Origin: Candidatus Hydrogenedentota bacterium
Lineage (GTDB): Bacteria > Hydrogenedentota > Hydrogenedentia > Hydrogenedentales > CAITNO01
Assembly: GCA_007124105.1 (NCBI GenBank)
Contig: SLFT01000006.1
Span: 1-11,048 of the forward strand
Direction: 5' to 3'
DNA length: 11,048 nt
Shown here: piece by piece, positions 1 to 6,836 of the stretch
Layout: each line of letters begins with the position of its first letter
Numbering within the stretch: the first letter of the stretch is position 1
Notes under the pieces: model-generated
The model's input: only the letters and a program-made list of their open reading frames with translations
What the model was told of the DNA's origin: nothing
Databases searched by the model: none
Position numbers and translations under genes: made by a program

Positions 1-493
1 ACCGTCTCGGCAGTGTATAGGTCAGCGTCTCATTCCCTTCTCTCCAATGGTACGAGAAAAGCACTTCCATTCGGCTGATGGATTCTATAACCACCTGGTT
101 GATAGAGTCGCCCTCGCCGAGGAACTCGCCCCTCGGACTATTTGGCAGGATAAACTTCACTTTATCGCCAATCTGCTGACGCGTCGCCTCCACGCCCCGG
201 AGCATTTCGCTCAGGTCAGGTCTCTTGGGCGGCGGCGGCGGTTCAGGCGGCGGCGGCGGCGGCGGCGGCACCAATGCCTTCCAGACGCTGTTTTTACCCA
301 GAATAATTTGATTCCATTCTTCGACGGAAACATCGGCGCCTCTCGAAAAATCAATTTCCGGCCCGCTGTCCGCAAGACGCGTTTCAAGATCTGCGCGCCT
401 GGCCGCCATGGGACTATTCATCTGATTCATAACCATCAGACCAACGATGCAGGCGACGATGCCGCCGCAAATTATGGTTATATAACGCGTCAT
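1..493 (-). CDS. GspC/PilP-like inner-membrane platform protein (3' end outside window)
   Basis: The reading frame starts at an ATG (491-493) that overlaps the gspM stop as ATGA, with a GGAGG site at 501-505 seven bases upstream. It stays open to the window edge (164 codons). Residues 4-22 form one hydrophobic membrane segment after a short cytoplasmic tail. A periplasmic linker follows, with a run of eight prolines, one Glu and five more prolines (76-89). Residues 110-164 are beta-rich, with GEGDSIN, a VIESI strand and a final LTYTLP strand. This resembles the homology region of GspC and the periplasmic domain of PilP, which bind the N-terminal domains of the secretin. Its position after gspL and gspM fits that role: coupling the inner-membrane platform to the outer-membrane channel. 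The family call rests on topology, motif rhythm and neighbours rather than strong identity. PilP is the main alternative. A secretin (gspD) gene would be expected next, outside the window. Confidence 0.62.
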   Translation of the reverse strand, partial: MTRYITIICGGIVACIVGLMVMNQMNSPMAARRADLETRLADSGPEIDFSRGADVSVEEWNQIILGKNSVWKALVPPPPPPPPEPPPPPKRPDLSEMLRGVEATRQQIGDKVKFILPNSPRGEFLGEGDSINQVVIESISRMEVLFSYHWREGNETLTYTLPRR

Positions 494-1584
494 TGGTACA
501 CCTCCGATACTGCGCGCACCATCAACCCTGATATCCGCACAACAGCGCCTGGTTCGCCGCCTCGTATCCACGGGCACCGCAACACCGTGGGGGCGTTTCC
601 CGGCGCTGTAAATTGCGCTTGATATTGACGCTGCTGCCCATCGCCGTCGAGCGGCTGCATTGAAGTAAGCGCCTGCCCGGCGGGTTCTGTGCCTACGCCC
701 ATGGTGAGTGTCGGCGATGTGGCGCCCATATTGATAAGCATTTCATATTCGCCGCCTCCAGGCAGATTGTATGGCATATACACTTCCGCTGCTGCCGCTG
801 TCAGGCGAATATCCAGAACGCCGTCCTGGGCGTTTTCCACCGTCGCGCCTATTGCCTGCCAGTCATCGGCGTTGAGGGTAATGCGACCGAGATCGCTCGT
901 TGGCGCCGCCGTTGCAACAACCGGTGGAGCATCCGCGGGAACGGCCGGCAGTGCGGCTGCGCCGTCAGCCACGATACGGGTTATGTCAATGCTTGCGCTC
1001 ACCAGTTCGCTTTCAGGGGAACGGTTCAGGTCGAGCGCGTCTATGCGCAACGATTGTGGGCTGTTGTGCAAGCGCTCCAGAAATTTAATGATATTTTCAA
1101 GGCGGGTTGTCGGCACTCGGAAATTGATTCTGTATTCACGGTAGCCCTGCCCGCCTTCCGACATCTGCCCTTGTCCGAGCGAGGGAATCTCAACGAGGTT
1201 GCCGTCGCCGCTGCCCGTGGGCACTGGGATGCCGTTTTCATCAAGAGGCGGCGGCGTATTCCGCGCAAGCCTGTATATTTCCTGACGCAAACGGTCGTGA
1301 ATCTCGGCTTCGCTCCATTCGCTTGAATGCTGCGCGGCGATCGCCGCGTATTCCGATTCAATGATGTCGCGGTGAGCCAAAAGGCGCGTCTGGGTCATGA
1401 GGTTCTCTTCCAATCGGTCAATTTCACGGCTCAGGCTGTCCAATCGCTCCTGAGCGCGCTGGTACGCCATGAACACCAGGAACAGCAACACCACCGCCGC
1501 TGTCGCCAGGGCCAGACGCTGCTCTCGTTCGGACATTTTCCGAAATGCTTGAAATATCTTCTCCATAAAATCAGGTATCATCAT
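490..1584 (-). CDS. gspM: GspM/PilO-like assembly-platform protein with C-terminal extension
   Basis: This is a platform protein that partners GspL in the inner membrane of type II secretion systems. Residues 1-23 are cytoplasmic and basic, and 24-40 form one membrane helix. Residues 41-75 are a charged heptad-like coiled coil. Residues 147-205 form an alpha-beta module (YRINFRV, then ENIIKFLERL, then LRIDALDL, then SASIDITRI) that matches the ferredoxin-like fold of GspM and PilO. An Ala/Pro linker (206-229) leads into about 135 extra beta-rich residues (230-364) that ordinary GspM (about 160 residues) and PilO (about 200) lack. The start overlaps gspL by 14 nt and the stop overlaps the C-like gene by 4 nt. 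Two adjacent ATG codons are possible. The first (1582-1584) lies only 3 nt from the GGAGG site and the second (1579-1581) 6 nt away, so the second may be the true start. What the extra domain does is unknown. Confidence 0.78.
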   Translation of the reverse strand: MMIPDFMEKIFQAFRKMSEREQRLALATAAVVLLFLVFMAYQRAQERLDSLSREIDRLEENLMTQTRLLAHRDIIESEYAAIAAQHSSEWSEAEIHDRLRQEIYRLARNTPPPLDENGIPVPTGSGDGNLVEIPSLGQGQMSEGGQGYREYRINFRVPTTRLENIIKFLERLHNSPQSLRIDALDLNRSPESELVSASIDITRIVADGAAALPAVPADAPPVVATAAPTSDLGRITLNADDWQAIGATVENAQDGVLDIRLTAAAAEVYMPYNLPGGGEYEMLINMGATSPTLTMGVGTEPAGQALTSMQPLDGDGQQRQYQAQFTAPGNAPTVLRCPWIRGGEPGAVVRISGLMVRAVSEVYQ

Positions 1585-3061
1585 TGTCCTCCAACACCGG
1601 GACTTCGACGTGGTAGGACCACACAGGTTGTTGTCGTTCCTCTATTTCGCTTTCATACAGACTTCTGGCCTGTCTGAAAAAAATAAGGTGCGGCTCGGCA
1701 GCGTCCCGGACGTTTGTGGTGAACTCAGCAATGTCTATTACCGTCTTGGCGCGTCCCCAGATGTCAATGCCGTCGTTGCGACGCAACGACAACCGGGAAA
1801 AGTTCAAGCGGCCATTGGGCGCGGCCTGCACCAGACGCGCCAGTTGTTCGATTACCGAACCCTGCCTGTCCACCTGCCGCCGGAGGATTCGCAGCTGTTG
1901 ACTCTTCTCCGTTATGCCGGATACCTGGGGCTCGATGGCCGCAACGCGCTGTTCCAACTCTTTTATCATGGTCGTGCGCTGATACACCGCCTGGTAATAC
2001 AACGCGCCCAGAGCAAGCAATATTGCAGCCACGCCCATGGCCGCATACGCCGCTACCCGCTGCAAACGCACAAAGCGTCGCGCCTCCGATTCTTGTTCCG
2101 GCAGTAAATCAATCTGTATCCTGGCGTCGCCCCGCGCTTCGATCAGGCCGCCTATTGCCTCGATTGGCAATCCCACCAACGACCGCTCCGCGGCGCCCAG
2201 CGCATCCAAGATAAATGCGGCAGGCTTACATTCCTTATCCATTTTTTGTGAAAGCGATTCGCAGAGTTTATCCATCTGCGCGTACGAGCACGCCAAATAT
2301 ACCGTTTCCACACCAACCCCGTCCTGTGATTCGCGCTGGTACGCTGAAAAGGAACCGCGCAATTCAGCGGCCAGTTCCTCGGCGCCCCCAACATCCACCA
2401 GACTCTCGCCGCCCGCATCAGGATTCTCTGCGATTTTCTGCCAATCCTGAATGGTCGCAATACCCCGTGTAAAAACCGGGTTCCCATCGTCAATCACTGT
2501 AATCTCGATGCCGCCGGCTGTCAGGCTGACCAACGCGTAGCGGGAAGGCGCCGGGGGGTGCGTGGCCAGCGCGGCAACATAGTTGCACGCCGTGCTCAGC
2601 AACAGCTTTTCCGGCACTACGCCGGCCTCGCGCAATACCGACAAATGGGTGTTCACCACATCTCGATGCGCAATCGCAATAAGCGTTTCCGCTTCGCCTG
2701 TCTCCATCTTGCGCAAGATGCTTTGATCTATGATTACTTCTTCCACTGTGTAGGGAACATATTCTTCCGCGCTGAACCGTACCATACTCGCAATCTCTTT
2801 TGGATCATGAGTAGGCAACGTAATGATGCGCGTCGTTATGTCGTAGCGCGGGAGAATACTGAAGATGGTGTCCGCTTGCAGGTCGTTTTCTTCGACAAAC
2901 AACCGTAAAGCCTGCGCCTGCTGTTCGGAATCACTCCAGTCGCCCGCAGTGCGCAGAAAACTTGTTTCTTTAGGCGTTGCGCCAGCAAGATAGAAACGCA
3001 ATACCGAAATGGAATGCGCGTCAATCTGCAAGATACTGGTATATTTTATTTTACGAGCCAA
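1571..3061 (-). CDS. gspL: GspL-like platform protein (PilM-PilN fusion architecture)
   Basis: GspL links the cytoplasmic secretion ATPase (GspE) to the periplasmic platform. Residues 1-310 look like the actin-like PilM/GspL cytoplasmic domain. The signs are an N-terminal ILQIDAHSISVLRF strand pair, a LPTHDPKEIASMV helix, an EEYVPYTVEEVIIDQ segment typical of PilM, and VSLTAGGIEITVI as the second phosphate-loop-like strand pair. IDLLP at 317-321 resembles the INLLP that opens PilN. It precedes the single membrane helix (336-356), a coiled coil (362-412) and a small periplasmic alpha-beta domain (415-490). The start is a TTG at 3059-3061. It has GGAG seven bases upstream and there is no in-frame ATG before residue 93, so TTG is well supported. 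The gene overlaps gspK by 11 nt and gspM by 14 nt, implying coupled translation. At 496 residues it is somewhat longer than typical GspL (about 400). Confidence 0.85.
   Translation of the reverse strand: MARKIKYTSILQIDAHSISVLRFYLAGATPKETSFLRTAGDWSDSEQQAQALRLFVEENDLQADTIFSILPRYDITTRIITLPTHDPKEIASMVRFSAEEYVPYTVEEVIIDQSILRKMETGEAETLIAIAHRDVVNTHLSVLREAGVVPEKLLLSTACNYVAALATHPPAPSRYALVSLTAGGIEITVIDDGNPVFTRGIATIQDWQKIAENPDAGGESLVDVGGAEELAAELRGSFSAYQRESQDGVGVETVYLACSYAQMDKLCESLSQKMDKECKPAAFILDALGAAERSLVGLPIEAIGGLIEARGDARIQIDLLPEQESEARRFVRLQRVAAYAAMGVAAILLALGALYYQAVYQRTTMIKELEQRVAAIEPQVSGITEKSQQLRILRRQVDRQGSVIEQLARLVQAAPNGRLNFSRLSLRRNDGIDIWGRAKTVIDIAEFTTNVRDAAEPHLIFFRQARSLYESEIEERQQPVWSYHVEVPVLEDNDDT
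1588..1592 (-). promoter_or_regulatory. Ribosome binding site of gspM
   Basis: GGAGG is read on the minus strand inside the end of gspL. It lies 3 nt from the first ATG (1582-1584) and 6 nt from the second (1579-1581). The spacing favours the second ATG, which would shorten the protein by one residue. Confidence 0.6.
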
Positions 3062-4010
3062 GTGTCTTCTCCTGCCAATCCAAAATACGTGATGGGGCGC
3101 CGTCTGTCAGCGATACCAAAGCGGTACATACGGCGCGGATGCGGCCGTTGCGCCGCGTCGCCACCCCCGTGATCCTAAAGTATGAAGAGGTCGTCTTGCA
3201 ATACTTGTCCAACGCTTCGCGTGAGTCGCCTTTGATGCCTGTCTTACTGGATAAGTCTTCCATGCTTGTAAAGCCAAGATCGTCCTGGGTGTTCAAAATG
3301 CCGTCGCTGCCCGCGCGATAGTTCAGAATATCGTCAATATCGGCACTGCGCAGACCGGGAATGCATTCTAACACTTCGCGGGGCGCCGTGTTAACATTGA
3401 TGCGGCCGTCGTCAGACCACACTGTCAACAGGTTGCGCAATCCCGGTTGCCTGGACGTGCCGAACCAGTCATCCTCAGACACCCCTCTGATATAGCGTAA
3501 CTCTTCGATGGTGTTAAATGGTGTCCGCTCTTCTTCTGAATCTCCGTCCCGGGCGAGTCGCGCCATTATCCTTCTTATAGCACCCCGTGTCAAGGATGGG
3601 ATCGCCTCAATGAGTTCACGCGGCGCCGTATTAATGTTAATGTATCGGTCTTCATCGGTAATCGCATAGCTGACGTCATCGCGCCGGAACATCTCCGCCT
3701 GCTCGAAATAGCCCTGCAGGTAAAGGTTCATGCTTGTCGCCCACGAAGCGCCCAGATGGACGTTTTCATGGTATTCCTCTGGGAGCACTTGTCGTAGCGC
3801 GGCCTGATTGTGCAATTCCACGATGCCGCGGTCCACAGCGCCGCGCGCCATCATCATAGCCTGCGCGTGATCGAGCGCGTACGCGGCGGCATCGCGCTCG
3901 AGGGCGGCCCGACGTCCAAAGCCCAGTACCAGCAACGAAAGCATGGCCGTCACCCATAAAATGGATACAAGCACGAAGCCGCTGTTGTATTTTTTTTCAG
4001 ACGCTCCCAT
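3051..4010 (-). CDS. gspK: Type II secretion minor pseudopilin GspK
   Basis: GspK caps the pseudopilus tip together with GspI and GspJ. The N-terminus has the prepilin pattern: a short basic leader ending SG (10-11), then FVLVSILWV and a hydrophobic helix (12-31). Position 5 of the mature protein is Ser instead of Glu, as is characteristic of GspK, whereas the other four pseudopilins here keep Glu. At 319 residues the length matches the family. Two copies of a GspK hallmark occur, ININTAPRELIEAIP (124-137) and INVNTAPREVLECIPGL (204-220), each followed by a helical helix-hairpin-helix-like stretch. An acidic loop AGSDGILNTQDD (233-244) could bind calcium, a known property of GspK. The gene overlaps gspJ by 14 nt and gspL by 11 nt. 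GAGGAG at 4018-4023 lies 7 nt before the ATG. Confidence 0.92.
   Translation of the reverse strand: MGASEKKYNSGFVLVSILWVTAMLSLLVLGFGRRAALERDAAAYALDHAQAMMMARGAVDRGIVELHNQAALRQVLPEEYHENVHLGASWATSMNLYLQGYFEQAEMFRRDDVSYAITDEDRYININTAPRELIEAIPSLTRGAIRRIMARLARDGDSEEERTPFNTIEELRYIRGVSEDDWFGTSRQPGLRNLLTVWSDDGRINVNTAPREVLECIPGLRSADIDDILNYRAGSDGILNTQDDLGFTSMEDLSSKTGIKGDSREALDKYCKTTSSYFRITGVATRRNGRIRAVCTALVSLTDGAPSRILDWQEKTLGS
3069..3072 (-). promoter_or_regulatory. Ribosome binding site deciding a TTG start for gspL
   Basis: On the minus strand GGAG lies 7 nt before the TTG at 3059-3061, within the last codons of gspK. With no ATG near the N-terminus of this frame, this site is the main evidence that translation begins at TTG. 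Confidence 0.65.
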
Positions 4011-4767
4011 CTAACAACTCCTCAAACGCATGACGGTAACGGCGACTGGACGGCGCGCGCATGGGCAGCATGGTGGTCAATGTAAATTCGTTGCTTGCGT
4101 CGTCCGGGTCGCGCAACACGAGCGTTATTTCGACGGCCTGCGGCAGTCCGAGTAATTCATGTTTATGTTCCATAAATATAAGCGGCTCTGGAACAGGCGG
4201 TACATCGGGCGGAATCTCTTCGGGCATGGGCGCCCAGACATAACGAAGCCGAAACCGACGCACATGTTCCGCCACCGTAGTCTTATGAGAACGACTCAAT
4301 TTAATGCGTTCGCGGTCAATACCGTGTTCGTCCGGCTGCGGCATGGGAAGCGCCGCCTCGACAAGCGCCTCTTCCCGTTCGATACTGCGATGGCTCCGGT
4401 TATACGAATATGAAACGCGCATAAGCCGCGACCCTTCACCTTGTTCCAGGTCCATCGGCTGCGCTGTTACAAACATCACAATACTGTTGGTGTCGCCTTC
4501 AAAAAGGTGGGAGGCGCGTCCCACAATGTTGTTATATTCATGCGCGAAAAGGGTCATGAAACTCCGCGCTTCAACTTGAATATCCTGGCCCCGTTCCAGA
4601 CTGCTCCACGTACGCGTGGCCGAATGGGTCAGTGAATAAACCGAAGTCATGACGACGCTCAGCAAGGTTACGGCCACCAGCAGTTCCGCCAGGGTAAAGC
4701 CGCATTCGCCTCGCCGACGAACAGTCAGCACACGGCAATCACTTATGTCTGCAACCGCGAACTTCAT
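3997..4767 (-). CDS. gspJ: Type II secretion minor pseudopilin GspJ
   Basis: This is a minor pseudopilin that forms the tip trimer with GspI and GspK. The prepilin peptidase site is G23 followed by FTLAE, giving a mature N-terminus with Phe1 and Glu5. The hydrophobic helix runs to about residue 46. The 22-residue stretch before the cleavage Gly is long for this family, but the ATG is supported by the ATGA overlap with gspI and by GAGGAA at 4773-4778. The globular part is beta-rich. It has GLPQAVEITLVLRD near residue 205, matching the conserved GspJ segment in which a LP.AV motif precedes the last strands. A proline-rich loop around residues 180-195 may be an insertion. The length of 256 residues is slightly above the usual 200-230. 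The order H-I-J-K is the standard one for the tip complex, which fixes the identity. Confidence 0.88.
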   Translation of the reverse strand: MKFAVADISDCRVLTVRRRGECGFTLAELLVAVTLLSVVMTSVYSLTHSATRTWSSLERGQDIQVEARSFMTLFAHEYNNIVGRASHLFEGDTNSIVMFVTAQPMDLEQGEGSRLMRVSYSYNRSHRSIEREEALVEAALPMPQPDEHGIDRERIKLSRSHKTTVAEHVRRFRLRYVWAPMPEEIPPDVPPVPEPLIFMEHKHELLGLPQAVEITLVLRDPDDASNEFTLTTMLPMRAPSSRRYRHAFEELLDGSV

Positions 4768-5270
4768 GGCAATTCCTCGGGGTCCAGTTCAAACTCAGGG
4801 TCTGGCAACCACAACAGCTCGGGACGCAACAATGTTTCGCCGACAGCGTCAAAACTCATGCCCGCGCGACTCCACGAAATGCGTATGGTCAGCTTGCCCA
4901 TATAATCCTGCAACATTTCCTCAACACGCTCCACCGCCTCCAGCACTTCAATGGGCACCGGCGGCTGCATAAACGCCAGCGGCGTATTGCGCACAGGCAC
5001 ATCCACCCGCTCGAGCTGCCATCTGTATTCAAATCGTTCATAGGGCGGCTCGAAGCGTCCGGCGCCAGAACCTTCGGGCTGTTGAAAGCGCAACGCGTGT
5101 TCAGCCGCCATCTTTTCCAGCAGGAACCGTGCGGTTGTATAATCCTGGGCCTGGCCGCGCGTGATTACTGCTTGTCGCAAGGCGCCCTGTATGACCAGGG
5201 CGCTCACACTCAGCAAGCCCATGGCCACCACTGTTTCAAAGAATATGTAGCCGCGTCGTCCTGAAAACAT
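4764..5270 (-). CDS. gspI: Type II secretion minor pseudopilin GspI
   Basis: This is a minor pseudopilin thought to seed assembly of the tip. The leader is MFSGRRG, with cleavage expected after G7. The mature protein starts Tyr-Ile-Phe-Phe-Glu, so Glu5 is present, while Tyr in place of Phe/Met at position 1 is mildly unusual. A hydrophobic helix (8-30) is followed by TTARFLLEKMAAE, which matches the conserved helix of GspI (A.......LAE.K). The C-terminal half is a small alpha-beta domain ending in acidic, proline-rich residues. The length is 168 residues; typical GspI is about 125, so it carries an extended loop or tail. The start overlaps the gspH stop by one base (TAATG) and has GAGGAG at 5279-5284. 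The stop overlaps gspJ by 4 nt. Confidence 0.85.
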   Translation of the reverse strand: MFSGRRGYIFFETVVAMGLLSVSALVIQGALRQAVITRGQAQDYTTARFLLEKMAAEHALRFQQPEGSGAGRFEPPYERFEYRWQLERVDVPVRNTPLAFMQPPVPIEVLEAVERVEEMLQDYMGKLTIRISWSRAGMSFDAVGETLLRPELLWLPDPEFELDPEELP

Positions 5271-5797
5271 TATCGCGACTCCTCAATCGTTATTTTTCCC
5301 AGAGGACCTTCCACGGTGATCTCGAAACCAATGCGGCGATAACGCTGATCACGCAACCGGATAACCGCGTTGTCGCTGGCGCCATTAGGCAGACACGAGA
5401 TGAAATGTTCACGGGAACCCCTGGCGCGACGAGCGCGTATATTGTCAAACTTCAGATTCTCCGGAAGCGCCCGCGCCTCGCCGTCGCGAGGACGCGCAAG
5501 TTCAAACACCTTTTCATCGTCTTCCACGCCCGCAAGCCGCATCAGCCGGTACGTGTTGTCGTCCCTGTTAAGATATATGCGGTGTTCCCGCGACTCGCGC
5601 ACCGCCACTTCCTGTCCGTAGCGTATAATGGCGACGAGATCGTTGCGGGCGTTTCGGAGACGAATGCCCTCCATGGCGGCGACATATACCGGCGCTATTG
5701 CCGTCGAGATCACGGCAATGATAACCATCACCACCAGTATCTCTAGCAGGGTAAAGCCCGTCTGCCTTCGCCGAACTATGGTTAAGTGCCTGTTCAC
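5270..5797 (-). CDS. gspH: Type II secretion minor pseudopilin GspH
   Basis: This is a minor pseudopilin placed between the major subunit and the tip trimer. The prepilin site is G14 followed by FTLLE, with Phe1 and Glu5, and a hydrophobic helix at 15-37. The remainder is beta-rich with Arg-rich loops, consistent with the GspH beta-sandwich; the strand RIYLNRDDNTYRLMRL is visible near residue 80. The length of 175 residues is normal. The start is a GTG (5795-5797). Only a weak purine stretch (AGAAAGA) lies upstream, and no in-frame ATG offers an alternative that keeps the basic leader. It follows gspG after 47 nt and overlaps gspI by one base. The weak site plus non-ATG start would give fewer copies than of GspG, as fits a minor subunit, but that is inference. 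Confidence 0.85.
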   Translation of the reverse strand: MNRHLTIVRRRQTGFTLLEILVVMVIIAVISTAIAPVYVAAMEGIRLRNARNDLVAIIRYGQEVAVRESREHRIYLNRDDNTYRLMRLAGVEDDEKVFELARPRDGEARALPENLKFDNIRARRARGSREHFISCLPNGASDNAVIRLRDQRYRRIGFEITVEGPLGKITIEESR

Positions 5798-5844
5798 TAC
5801 ATATCTTTCTGCCTGGCCGGTTGTCCTGGCTACGATTGCAGCGG

Positions 5845-6231
5845 CTACGGCATGGGCGAGGTGCTCGTTACATCATCCTCCGTACCGGGCGTTCCGTCCG
5901 GGCCGGCCGAAAAAATGTCGTAATCCGCGCGCATAATATCCGTGGGCGGCCGGTAAATATACGGGTTGCCCCACGGGTCCGGCTGCAACTCGCGAACATA
6001 GCGCCGTTCGCCGGTTACCAAATCCTCGAGCGAGGTCGGGTACGTGTCGTTGTTGTCAAGGGCAAACAAGTCCACAGCCGTGCTCAAATTTGCAATGTCG
6101 CCTTTTGCCGCGCGAATTTGCGCCTCACGTGCGCGACCACTGTAATTCACCATCACCATTCCAGCCAATATCCCGATAATCACGGTGACCAGAATGAGCT
6201 CTATCAACGTAAAACCACTTGTATTTCTCAT
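5845..6231 (-). CDS. gspG: Type II secretion major pseudopilin GspG
   Basis: This is the main subunit of the pseudopilus. The short leader MRNTSG is followed by FTLIELILVTVIIGILAG, the class III prepilin signature with Phe1 and Glu5, and then a helix containing REAQIRAAKGDIANLSTAVDLF. Family marks follow: YPTSLEDL at 64-71, DPWGNPYIYRPP at 85-96, and an acidic C-terminal loop DYDIFSAGPDGTPGTEDD (103-120) that corresponds to the calcium-binding loop of GspG. The length of 128 residues is close to that of the mature family (about 135). GGAGAA at 6238-6243 gives a strong ribosome binding site 6-7 nt before the ATG. It is the first gene of the cluster and the only one separated from its follower by a real gap, consistent with the need for most copies. 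Confidence 0.95.
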   Translation of the reverse strand: MRNTSGFTLIELILVTVIIGILAGMVMVNYSGRAREAQIRAAKGDIANLSTAVDLFALDNNDTYPTSLEDLVTGERRYVRELQPDPWGNPYIYRPPTDIMRADYDIFSAGPDGTPGTEDDVTSTSPMP

Positions 6232-6316
6232 AGATTCTTCTCCAAATATCCTGCGAATACTGCCGACTCAACAAGATAACGTATTTTGAAGGGTGTTGCT
6301 AAGACATCGAGGCGTT

Positions 6317-6347
6317 ATTGTACTGGTTCATCGCTGTAAAACACCAA
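6317..6347 (-). promoter_or_regulatory. Weak candidate promoter of the secretion operon
   Basis: On the minus strand TACAAT (6317-6322) matches the -10 consensus at five of six bases and lies about 85 nt upstream of the gspG ATG. The only -35-like hexamer is TTGGTG (6342-6347), at a long 19-nt spacing. No other credible sigma-70 pair was seen in the leader, so the real promoter may be different. Confidence 0.25.
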
Positions 6348-6432
6348 AAAAAACGTAACTGAACAGAAGGAGCAAGATGAGGTCTTCCCCGACGCTCTCT
6401 TGATAGATAGGCAGATTAAACAGCCTGTACCT

Positions 6433-6501
6433 GCAAAGGCAAAGCCTTGCCGCCGACCTACCCACAGGTAGATTCACAACCCGCTCCTACCGGCGGGTAG
6501 G
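6433..6501. repeat. Cluster of three short hairpins (REP-like)
   Basis: Three inverted repeats follow one another in 69 bases. The first is GCAAAGGC-AAA-GCCTTGC (6433-6450, one bulge). The second is CTACC-CACA-GGTAG (6458-6471). The third is CCTACC-GGCG-GGTAGG (6486-6501). The second and third share the CTACC/GGTAG stem, which suggests a repeated unit such as a REP-type palindromic element or the end of a decayed small mobile element. None is followed by a T-run on either strand, so none looks like a simple terminator. Confidence 0.45.
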
Positions 6502-6652
6502 CACAGCCCATGAATAAACAAACACAACAATGGTGTCTCGAATGGGTAAAGGCAAGAGTAAGCGCCTTGCTTCGCAATACTTACACGATATCTTGAGGGA
6601 CTACCAGCGGCCTGGCATGGAACTGGCTATACGTTCAGACGACGCCGTTTTT

Positions 6653-6671
6653 TGCCAGCGAGAGGCTGGCA
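6653..6671. repeat. 7-bp inverted repeat flanked by T-run and A-run
   Basis: TGCCAGC and GCTGGCA form a perfect 7-bp stem around the loop GAGAG. T6 precedes the stem and, after two bases, A5 follows it, so the pairing can extend with a small bulge. Read on the plus strand the tail is A-rich and read on the minus strand the tail is also A-rich, so it is not a canonical intrinsic terminator. It could be part of a structured RNA or a protein site. Confidence 0.4.
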
Positions 6672-6692
6672 GCAAAAACCAGTGATGAAACA

Positions 6693-6721
6693 TTGAAACG
6701 ATAGGATAGCCTTGGTGTAAA
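6693..6721 (+). promoter_or_regulatory. Candidate promoter for the structured leader and micro-genes
   Basis: TTGAAA (6693-6698, five of six matches to the -35) is followed after exactly 17 bases by TGTAAA (6716-6721, four of six matches to the -10). Initiation would fall near 6728, just before the two large stem-loops, leaving a leader of roughly 145 nt before the first micro-gene. Placement and spacing are good but the -10 is weak. Confidence 0.35.
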
Positions 6722-6734
6722 CTTATAGCAGCCT

Positions 6735-6836
6735 GTACATCCCGTCGGCTTGTAATCCATGGTACAGTGGGATGTGCCGGTTGGAAGGCGGGGCGCACAC
6801 CACTGACAGCATGGTATGCGGCTATGCGTGTGCGCC
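6735..6836 (+). ncRNA. Structured 5' leader: two consecutive large stem-loops
   Basis: The first stem pairs ACATCCC (6737-6743) with GGGATGT (6769-6775). It extends by a G-U and a G-C pair to 6735-6777, and an inner TGTA/TACA stem (6751-6754 with 6763-6766) sits inside the loop. The second stem pairs GGCGCACAC (6792-6800) with GTGTGCGCC (6828-6836), a perfect 9-bp helix over a 27-nt loop that contains GCAT-GGT-ATGC (6809-6819). The structure ends 38 nt before the ATG of the first micro-gene. Two perfect helices of this length next to each other are unlikely by chance. A cis-acting mRNA leader (attenuator, riboswitch-like or stability element) or a small RNA is the best reading. It matches no known class that I recognise. 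Confidence 0.5.

Noticed and set aside
47..622. Plus-strand frame with an Arg-rich run
   Set aside because: It is the antisense of the C-like gene and the end of gspM; the Arg run is the complement of the proline codons.
6377..6403. Eight-codon frame after a strong AGAAGGAG site
   Set aside because: The spacing is only 4 nt and the peptide is too short to judge. A single good purine stretch in 640 bases is expected by chance.
6510..6596. 28-codon plus-strand frame (starts MNKQTQQWCLEW)
   Set aside because: It has no proper ribosome binding site. The upstream GGTAGG belongs to a hairpin, and no family is recognised.
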